Positions 56,633 through 64,000 of a stretch of DNA of 64,000 nucleotides are shown one piece after another; the first letter of the stretch is position 1, and each line of letters opens with the position of its first letter. Location of the stretch: contig OY755046.1 in NCBI GenBank assembly GCA_963576565.1, positions 66,997,583 to 67,061,582 on the forward strand. Direction: 5' to 3'. Below the pieces are notes generated by a model. The model made no database searches. It worked only from the letters and a program-made list of their open reading frames with translations, and had not been told where the DNA came from. The position numbers were made by a program, and so were the translations under genes. Source of the DNA: Aspidapion aeneum. Lineage: Eukaryota; Arthropoda; Insecta; Coleoptera; Brentidae.

Positions 56633-57292
56633 GACGCTAGCCCTACCAAGTCCACTTTCAATCCCTGACTTCGCATGTGCAGATCTACCAATATTATTTA
56701 CCTCATGTCTTAGAATAGATGTACAGGGTGATTTTCACTTGAATGATTCTAACCACATGAAAATAGAAAGTTTCAAAAACCTAACCTAACGAAACCTAAT
56801 CAAATCTAACCGAACCGAACCAAAGCAAGCTAAACCAATTTTTTTTTTTTTTAAATTTTTTCTGACTTCCTACCCGGGATCCTAGAGGATGTGAATCCGA
56901 ACCGGACCGTACCGAGCCGAACCTATCCAAACCTAACCATACCCGCAACTAAACTTAATTAGCTTAGCAGTGTTGTAGTTTAGTTTGGTTAGGTTAGGTT
57001 TGGTTCAGTTTAGTTAGGTTCGGTTCGGTTCGGTTCGGATTCACAGCCTCTAGGATCCCGGGTAGGAAGTTGAAAAAAAATATTGGTTCAGTTTGCTTTG
57101 GTTCGGTTCGGTTAGATTTGATTAGGTTTCGTTAGGTTAGGTTTTTGAAACTTTCTATTTTCATGTGGTTAGAATCATTCAAGTGAAAATCACCCTGTAT
57201 TCATCTATTCTAATACATGAGGTAAATAATATTGGTAGATCTGCGCATGCGAAGTCAGGGATTGAAAGTGGACTTGGTAGGGCTAGTGTCTT
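56633..57292. repeat. Near-perfect palindrome of about 650 bp
   Basis: Two arms of about 320 bp are inverted copies around a centre near 56.96 kb. The inner 474 bp (56724-57197) starts CAGGGTGATTTTCACTTG and ends inverted, with TA at its borders. Outside that, a further roughly 90 bp on each side is also inverted (CAATATTATTTACCTCATG). Close to the centre the arms carry many CCGAACCGAACC and TTAGGTTAGG-like units. This is a foldback-type structure. Non-coding. Confidence 0.85.
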
Positions 57293-57336
57293 TATCAAAA
57301 AGCGGCCAAAACACAAAAAACTCGCCGTTGTATGTA

Positions 57337-58846
57337 CAGGGTGTCTCATTATATTTTTCCCACCCTTTTAAACCATTAATAATTGATGTAGGAATATAAA
57401 AGAAATTGTGTTCGAATTAGCGAAATTTTTACTTTTAAATTGCATCTTGACTTTATTCCTAATGCTTACCGTATTTGACAGGCGCTCAAATTTATAGTTT
57501 TTGTAAATTGGATGCTCCTTATATTATTTAATTAATAGATTAAGCTTGGAATATACTTTCCAAAAATACCCCATTTGTCGCATAGTTTCTGAAATATTAG
57601 CGATAAATTTTTAAATGACAAAATAGTCGTTTACCTAACTAGTGCGGAAAGTGCCTCTTTTCCGCACGCGATTGCAGATGGCCAAACGACGCGATAGCGG
57701 AGTTTGGCCAGCAATCAAGTGCGGAAAAAACACTTTACGCACGAGTTAGGTACACTATTTTTTCTATAAGCGTGAGGAAAAAACTAAAAATTAATCAGAA
57801 AATTATTTATATTCAAAACGTTTTAATCAAATCAATTATTATTATTCACATTCTAGCGGCTTCTAGAACTGGCTGGGGTAGATCTTCGTCCGAAGAATCC
57901 ATTTTTTTGTTTGAAAAATTCAAAAGACGCTTGTATCTGCAAAATTGGCTTTTTGACAGTTTGTTTGTACTTTGTTGCTATGGTGATTTAAGATGCCAAA
58001 TCTAAAACCACTAGTGTTCATTGTTGTTTGACATTGACAATGACGATATTTATACCGGGGAGGTTTAAAACTTATAATTTGAACCTATTTTACTGAAAAC
58101 TTTATTTTATCGAAAATATTGAAAATATAGCAGAATTTTAGTCAATTTGAATATTTTTAGGATATTTCGTGTGCTAGGAAAGATATAAATGTATTTTGAA
58201 CGGTCTAAATGTTATAGAACACCTCAAAATCGTAACAAATTTACTTTTCCGCACTAGTGCGGAAAAAATATTTTTCCGCACTAGTGCGGAAAAGCGGCAC
58301 TTTCCACACTAAAATGCGTGCGGAAAAGTGGACTTTTCCGCACGCTTATAGAAAAAATAACATTACCACTTTTGTAGGGTCTTTATTTCGCACTATGCTA
58401 GTCCCCATGTATAAACAGTGACAATGACAACTACTTTTTTTTAAATGACGCTCAAAATGACAACCGGTATTGACAACAAAGTTGTGTCATTGTCACTGTT
58501 AATACATGGGGACTAACATAATTTGAAATAAGGATACTAAAATAAACACAAAAGCGGTACTGTTATAATTGCTAATATCTCAGAAACTATGGCTTTAAAC
58601 TACGGCATATCGGGTATTTTTGGAAAATATGTTCCAAACCTAATCTATTAATTAAATATTATAAGAAGCATCCAATTAACAAAAACTATAAATCTGAGTG
58701 CCTGTCAAATATGGTAAGCATCAGCAATAAAGTCAAGATGCAATTTAAAAGTAAAAATTTCGCGAATTCGAACATAATTTCTTGTATATTCCTATATCAG
58801 TTATTAATGGTCTAAAAGGGTGGGAAAAATATAATAAGAGACCCTG
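57337..58846. mobile_element. 1.5-kb element with about 290-bp TIRs
   Basis: The ends are CAGGGTGTCTCATTATATTT and, inverted, CAGGGTCTCTTATTATATTT, with TA flanks (57335-57336 and 58847-58848). The inverted similarity continues for about 290 bp, through AAATTGCATCTTGACTTTAT and TTAATTAATAGATT. The interior holds another TIR segment. No transposase found. Confidence 0.75.
57630..58375. repeat. GTGCGGAAAA palindrome-rich insert
   Basis: About 57753-57777 (ATTTTTTCTATAAGCGTG) and about 58339-58363 are inverted copies and probably mark the ends of an inner element. On both sides, motifs built from CGCACTAGTGCGGAAAA recur, including the self-complementary TTTTCCGCACTAGTGCGG form twice near 58.25-58.29 kb. 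A 77-codon plus-strand frame at 57772-58005 has no recognised family. Confidence 0.55.
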
Positions 58847-58848
58847 TA

Positions 58849-59668
58849 CAATGTTTTTTTTTCGTTTTTTTCAGCTAAATTTTTAAACATAAAGCTAGCT
58901 CATTATTGTAGCTACTGGCAGGCAAGCTAAAGTTTCAATCAAAAAACTAGTCACAATAAAAACTGCAGATATCCGTCTAGCTGGCAGGGTATCCAATTAA
59001 AAAAATGCCAGCTGCGCATTTTTTTTCTTTATAGCTATTTTGTTTGAATATACGAGGCAATTCAGAAATACAGTCGTTTTTGCAATTCAATTTTTGTAAA
59101 TTGAAGAAATAGTCCATGTTGGGTGGAGGTGATTTATAATTCAAACAAGTTCAGTCATTCACATTACAGCAGCATGTGCAAAGAAGCAGCACAACAAATT
59201 ACAGCAGCATGTGTAAGGTAATTAACTTGTGGAAAACAAGAAAAAAAAATAAAAAAAAAGACAAAAAATTCAACTACCCCCCTAATAAATATTACAACGG
59301 AAGGGGTTTGTTTTTAATTTAAAAAGAATCATCTAAAAGATCGAAATTCTACTTTAACTTTTCACTAAAAATTTGGTTTTTCACACCGTGGCAGTGCATA
59401 AAAGGGAAAGGTTTTTGATGATTGTTTGAGCCTACAAACTGTAGGCAATGGCGATGAATTAACTCCATCAAGTGTACAACCTGAAGATGAGAGAGTATGC
59501 TGTCGAAACATGTAGTTAATAATAAAACTAGTGGAGAACGACTGAACTTATTTGATTTAATTTAATTTTTTTCAATTTTTTTTTATCAAAGACACTGTTT
59601 TTACGAGAGTTGTTTTTTAATTTTTGCATATACAGCTGGAATAAAACAGTGGATAACTTTTTAAAACT
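58849..59668. other. Unassigned spacer
   Basis: Around 59.48 kb, CCTGAAGATGAGAGAGTATG and GTCGAAACATGTAG resemble tails I associate with Penelope-like elements in arthropods, but no GIY-YIG or RT frame precedes them. A CAGCAGCATGTG repeat occurs twice near 59.17-59.21 kb. No gene. Confidence 0.35.
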
Positions 59669-59722
59669 TTATTGTTCCTCGAAGTATTTTCCACGAAAAT
59701 AAATACACTTTGCATGCGCTCA

Positions 59723-60574
59723 GGTCTTAAACAAGGTTGCTGTATCTCGCCTACGCTCTTCAAGATATACTTGGAACAATTCCTTAAAGTATGGAAGAGA
59801 AAATGCCAAAACATGGGAATTCCGTTGGACGAAACCACCTTGCATACTTTATGTTTCGCCAATGATCAGATAATAGTGGCTCAGGATTATGACGTCCTCG
59901 AATATATGACACGAAAACTAATAGAAGAGTACAATTAGTGCGGACTAGAGGTTAATCTCAATAAGACAGAGTATATGTGTATCGGTGGAATGAAACAGGA
60001 TCTAATCTTAAATACCGGGCAGCGAATTCAGTCCTGTGATGAGTATAAATACTTAGGTCTAAAAATTACAGCTGACGGAACACTAGACAAAGCTATAAAA
60101 GATCGAAACGTACAAGCAATAACTTTATTAAATGGAATAATTTGGGACCAAAGTATATCAAAACATAACAAACAGCTTATATATAACACCATTGTAAAAA
60201 GTTTTATTACATACGGCTCAGAAGTATGGCCAATCAAGGATAGAACAGAAAAAATGCTTTCCGCTACGAAGATGGACTATTGGAAAAGAGCAGCACGGAA
60301 ATCAAAAAGAGAAAGAGTTACAAATCAAAGAATAAGAGAAATTATGACAATGGATCAACGTACTTTAGTGGATGATATAAGAACAAAACAACTGGTGTGG
60401 TACGGACATGTACAAAGAATGAATGATGAAAGACTACCTAAACAAATACTACAATGGAAACCAACTGGCCAAACAAAACGAGGACGGCCAAGGAGAAGCT
60501 GGAGAGAAGGAATAGACAGTAAAATAAGAATAAGAGGCCTAGATGATGAATTATGGGCAAACAGAAACCAGTAG
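59723..60574 (+). pseudogene. RTE reverse transcriptase, C-terminal part
   Basis: The frame runs GLKQGCCISPTLFKIYLEQF, LCFANDQIIVAQ, YMTRKLIEEYN, then one in-frame TAG at 59936-59938. It continues CGLEVNLNKTEYMCIGG, YKYLGLKITADGT, FITYGSEVWPIKDRTEKML, KQLVWYGHVQRMNDERLPKQ, GQTKRGRPRRSWREGI and ends near DDELWANRNQ. The catalytic FADD box reads FAND. With the stop and the missing N-terminus (endonuclease and fingers), it is not functional. It is otherwise the best-preserved RTE of this subfamily here. Confidence 0.85.
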
Positions 60575-60632
60575 AGATTGGGTATCGAAAGACGTAGAAC
60601 GTTGTGAAACCCATAAATATATATAACATATA
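59723..60632 (+). mobile_element. 5'-truncated RTE-type LINE with 12-bp TSD
   Basis: Flanked by TGCATGCGCTCA on both sides (59711-59722 and 60633-60644). It ends in an AT-rich CATAAATATATATAACATA tail rather than poly-A, as is common for RTE. It inserted in the last part of the mariner transposase pseudogene. Confidence 0.9.
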
Positions 60633-61209
60633 TGCATGCGCTCAAACCAGTTATCAAAGCTGTAATGCCACTCGTTTGTTGGTACTGTCAAAATAGCATT
60701 CTTGAAGGCGTCGACTGCTTCCTCTGGCAACTGAAGTCTTTGACCACGCAGTCTTTTCTTAATTTTCGGGAAAGTATGGAAATCGTTGAGACTTAGGTCG
60801 GGACTGTGTAGAGAATGGTTCAACAATTCCACGTTTTGTTGGGGTGAAAATTTAATGGTTTTTGTGCTTTGTGCGAACTTGCATTGTCCCGGTGTAGGAT
60901 GATTCGTCGTTTCGGGTTCGTTTTTCGAAGCTCAACGATGACTTTCAGCCAACAAATGGTTATGTACCAATCGGCAGTAACAGTCCTTTGATCTTCCAGA
61001 GGAATTATTGCTATATGGCCTGCTTTTGAGACAAATGTCACGACCATCTTTTTGGATAGACTTCGAGAATGGATGACTTTTGTTGGCTTTTCTTCATCTT
61101 GGAACACGCAAACAGACGAGTGAAGTTTATTTTCGGGTTCCTATGAGTAAATCCACGATTCATCACCACTGGCAATGCTGTACACGTTTTTCGAGTTTCC
61201 TGCCTCAAC

Positions 61210-61804
61210 TAGGGTTGCCGAACGTAGACGGGACGGTCCTGCTTTTTGTTGGTCGGTCCCGCTTTTTTTTTATCTCATTAAAGTCCCGCTTTTCATGCAT
61301 ATTATCCCGATTTTTCCGCTTTTTATATTTCTGTCGTAGTTTTTTACCTGACTTACATAAAACTTTAAATTTGTTATGTTTAAATGTTTTACTTTTTCGT
61401 TTAAGTTACTATCGGGCGGATATTTGTTATCTGTACATACTCATCTTATGTGTTTGTTCATATTTGTTTATTTTAAATAAAATTCACAAATCACTTTAAA
61501 AGAAATCACAGATCATATATTTTATTATGCATGGCATTTTGATCATCGAAATATAATGAAGACAATGGAAGTTTGAAACACAAGTTAATTTAAAAGTTTT
61601 TCACCTCCTCAATTACCTGCAAAAAAAACTCACTTTTGAATAGGTATAACCTTAATATAAATTTTAAAATGAAATTATTGAATGTATTTTTGGAGTCGTA
61701 AATAAATAAACACACCATCTAGTTCCTAAAACACTTCAGTTTTATTTTAGAAGGCATTTACTTAATTTGTCCCGCTTTTTAATTTAAAAAATCTGGCAAC
61801 CCTG
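61210..61804. mobile_element. hAT-type element, AGGGTTGCC ends
   Basis: The left end TAGGGTTGCCGAACG and the right end TCTGGCAACCCTG are inverted over about 10 bp. The flanks GCCTCAAC (61202-61209) and GCCTCAAA (61805-61812) form an 8-bp TSD with one change. The related mariner copy at 39.0 kb shows the empty site CCTGCCTCAAAGCGG. Repeated GTCCCGCTTTT motifs lie near the ends. No transposase frame was recognised. Confidence 0.85.
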
Positions 61805-62064
61805 GCCTCAAAGCGGTCTACCGTTTTCTGACACCAATTGACCGAAGCTTCGTTCTGTTCTTCGGTTAACAGATTCGATATCCAGCGGGAAACTAATTTT
61901 CTTACTCCTAATTGTTCATACGAAATTTTTTGCATTGAGGTCTTTAAAATCTCCAATGAAGCCTCAATCTCGCGATATGTCACATGTCGATCTTCCATGA
62001 TGAGCATGCGCACAACATAAATGTTTTCCTGGGTGACAGCCGGTTTAGGTGCACCTGGCCTTAA

Positions 62065-62422
62065 GCCCGGGTCTAGACAGAACATTTTACCTTACGTCTT
62101 GCCTGTCAGTCAAAAGGGTCAAGTATGACGGTTGAAAGACTAGCGTACACACTTGATAGTTTTAACGTACGTTTTTAGATCAGTTTTTGATACACCATGG
62201 AGGAAGCACTGCTTTTGTCAATAATGTTTTTTGTTTTAAATGTCTATGACTTTGAAAATTGACGTTTTACCGGAAACAAAGCCTCTCAGTTCAACAGGTC
62301 CGACTTCAGTCCTGTTCAGTTCAGGCAAAACTTATGTTTTATTGTCTACAGAAAAGGTTTTGCCTGATTCGTTTTACCTGATCAAGTAAAACGTCAGGCA
62401 AAACGTTATGTGTGAACCCCGC
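62065..62422. mobile_element. TTAA-flanked MITE, GTTTTACCTTACGTCTTGCC family, copy 2
   Basis: The left end GCCCGGGTCTAGACAGAAC follows TTAA (62061-62064). The right end ...GTGAACCCCGC precedes TTTA (62423-62426), a TTAA with one change. The interior TTTTACCTTACGTCTTGCCT is shared with 43515-43817. It splits the N-terminal part of the mariner pseudogene between SGDL and RPGAPK. Confidence 0.85.
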
Positions 62423-62520
62423 TTTAGATCGCCGCTAAGGCTAATCGGTCCACACTTGAATTCTACATACCACCAAGAAACTGCAAAATATAAACGACAA
62501 GCCTTGTAGATATTTTTATT

Positions 62521-63239
62521 TTATTTATTATTGGAATTACTCAATTTTTTTTAAACCTTGTATACATTTAGTAAAACAAAATTCATTTTAGTTGCATGAT
62601 TTGTAAAATTCGAGCACATCTGCCTGAAAAACAGACATTTTCTACTGAAATTTGGGCCTCTAAGCGGAAGTTCATATTTCGACGTTAAAATGACGCAAAA
62701 CAAATAAAAAAAATAAACGGCGCTCTAACCAACAAGGTCTGACGATGAATTTATAGCGTTTTTTTTGCGATTTTAATTGGTAAATTTTTAAAAAAATTTT
62801 AACTCCATAATATTTATTTGCATTCTTTCATAAATGTTTAAAAAATAACGCAATTTTATGAAATACCTCAACCAGTTGTATTTCGATATATTGCTAAGGT
62901 AAGTACTGTCGGCCACTTTTTTAATGTCTTATCGTCAAAATGCCCAAACTTATCTAGTAAATCCGGAATTTTAGCGGGTCTTAATAAATGTAAATCGTTT
63001 ATTAAATTATGATACTTACCATGTAGTGTTGCCAAACAACACACTGTTTCTTTGCATTTCACAATATTAAAGGAAAACTAAACGGACATTAAAAAAGTGG
63101 GCAAGTGTACTTAGTAAATTTTTTAATTTATAACAAAAGGACAGATATATTTTTACATGATTATCAATAATATAATTTTGTAGTTTTAGCCAGTCTATAG
63201 GTCTTCTCATACGTCTTTTATTTTCCCAAAATCTCCAGT
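62521..63239. other. Unassigned AT-rich stretch
   Basis: No gene recognised. A 64-codon minus-strand frame (62868-63062) has no known motif. Confidence 0.35.
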
Positions 63240-63600
63240 CTCCAAAATTCTAATTTACTCCCCTCCCCTATACATGTAAAGTTATGTAAAAGTAAATTTG
63301 CCCATTTCCAGAAACGCTAGAGAGCTGAACTTTGGCAGACTGATAGGTACTATGATAAAACTATATGAAAAAATTTAAAAAACCCCATAATTTTTATTAA
63401 CTTCCCACACATATAAATGTAAATTTATGTAAAAGAAACATTGGTCACATCCAGAAACGCTAGAAAGCTGAGCTTTGTAAAACATTCAAAAACACTTAAA
63501 TTTTAATTTACTTCCCTCGCCTATAAATGTAAAGTTATGTAAGAGGAACATTGCTCACATCCAGAAACGCTAGAAAGCTGAGCTTTAGAAGGGAAAAGGT
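63240..63600. repeat. Three loose tandem units
   Basis: The block ATGTAAA(G/T)TTATGTAA followed by CCAGAAACGCTAGA(A/G)AGCTGA occurs at about 63.27, 63.42 and 63.53 kb, with spacing of about 143 and 113 bp. Non-coding. Confidence 0.75.
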
Positions 63601-64000
63601 TAAAAAACCTAAAAATTTTAAATAAGGAATTGCAAAAATTTTGAACAATATTGCGCATATTTTACTACTTTAAAAATTAAATGTTCTCCAAGTCCTTTAA
63701 AAATGGAGTAAAATCATAACAAAAACGTATCATGTAAAAAAAAGCCAAGTACGTAAAAATGGTATTCCGTAAAGAGGATTGAGATAAAAGTAAAGCCAAG
63801 TTCTCCAATACATATTTCAAAATGAAAAGTTCTTATTAGTTTGGACATGTTTTTCTAAACTTGGCTATTACGGCTACAGATGACTCTTAGGCACAGTGCT
63901 AAATTGAACATAAAGAAGTTTGGCTGTAATAACAAAGTTAAAGAAAACATTTCCAAACTGGTAAGAACCTTTCATATTGAAATATGTAATGGAGAACTTG
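63601..64000. other. Unassigned end of window
   Basis: AT-rich sequence with nothing recognised. Confidence 0.35.

Larger units (their letters stand above)
59669..62520 (-). pseudogene. Mariner transposase pseudogene with three nested insertions
   Basis: Reading leftward from about 62520: VSWWYVEFKCGPISLSGDLR, RPGAPKPAVTQENI, LGVRKLVSRWI, LLTEEQNEASVNWCQKTVDR, VFQDEEKPTKVI, VTFVSKAGHIAIIPLEDQRT, ILHRDNASSHKA (catalytic Asp), LHSPDLSLNDFHTF (catalytic Asp), EAVDAFKNAI and NWFERM. After the RTE insert it ends CIYFRGKYFEEQ and a stop at 59669-59671. The pieces are separated by a TTAA MITE (62065-62422), a hAT-type element (61210-61804) and an RTE copy (59723-60632). Extra frameshifts are present near 60.83 kb and in the last block. 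The block holding the first catalytic Asp is not visible beside the hAT insert. It is non-functional. Confidence 0.85.

Noticed and set aside
59440..59530. Penelope-like tail (CCTGAAGATG, then GAAACATG)
   Set aside because: No RT or GIY-YIG frame upstream; the motif alone is too short to call.

Overview
The window looks like intergenic DNA from a large, AT-rich arthropod genome. An insect, possibly a beetle, is the best guess, but nothing in the sequence fixes the species. I found no cellular protein-coding gene, no tRNA or rRNA gene and no CRISPR array. Nearly everything recognisable is a transposable element, a fragment of one, or tandem repeat DNA. The support comes from terminal inverted repeats (TIRs), target-site duplications (TSDs) and transposase or reverse-transcriptase (RT) motifs.

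Layout. 0-5 kb: an intact mariner-superfamily transposase gene with DD41D spacing, small MITEs, a LINE RT scrap and a five-unit 378-bp satellite. 5-14 kb: a PIF/Harbinger-like element with one transposase exon, several hAT-type elements with 8-bp TSDs, a pogo-type MITE, and an antisense RTE-type LINE interrupted by a 1,200-bp TIR element. 14-20 kb: a 169-bp satellite running on from a decayed LINE, a long-TIR element holding a truncated Jockey copy, and a TTAA-flanked MITE. 20-27 kb: the centrepiece, a complete BEL/Pao LTR retrotransposon with one 1,770-codon frame and two identical 480-bp LTRs, inserted in the TGTC microsatellite of another repeat. 27-34 kb: an RTE with two later insertions, an internally deleted mariner and a second Jockey copy. 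34-38 kb: an array of foldback elements nested in a MITE and duplicated as 900-bp units. 38-47 kb: pogo/Tigger, mariner and hAT remnants, and an element family that has inserted into its own copy. 47-52 kb: a LINE tail with an RNase H domain and a direct duplication. 52-54 kb: a sister copy of the BEL target repeat with about 211 uninterrupted TGTC units. 54-59 kb: nested TIR elements and a roughly 650-bp near-perfect palindrome. 59-63 kb: a mariner transposase pseudogene broken by three later insertions of three different types.

The parts do not work together as a pathway. They record layered transposition, and the nesting gives a relative order. The BEL/Pao copy (identical LTRs, open frame) looks very young, and the DD41D transposase frame is also intact. 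The other coding elements are truncated, frameshifted or internally deleted. I did not find a clearly new biological system. The most notable items are the young BEL/Pao copy with its filled and empty-site comparison, the self-nested element family, the foldback array, the large palindrome and several TIR elements I could not assign to a superfamily.
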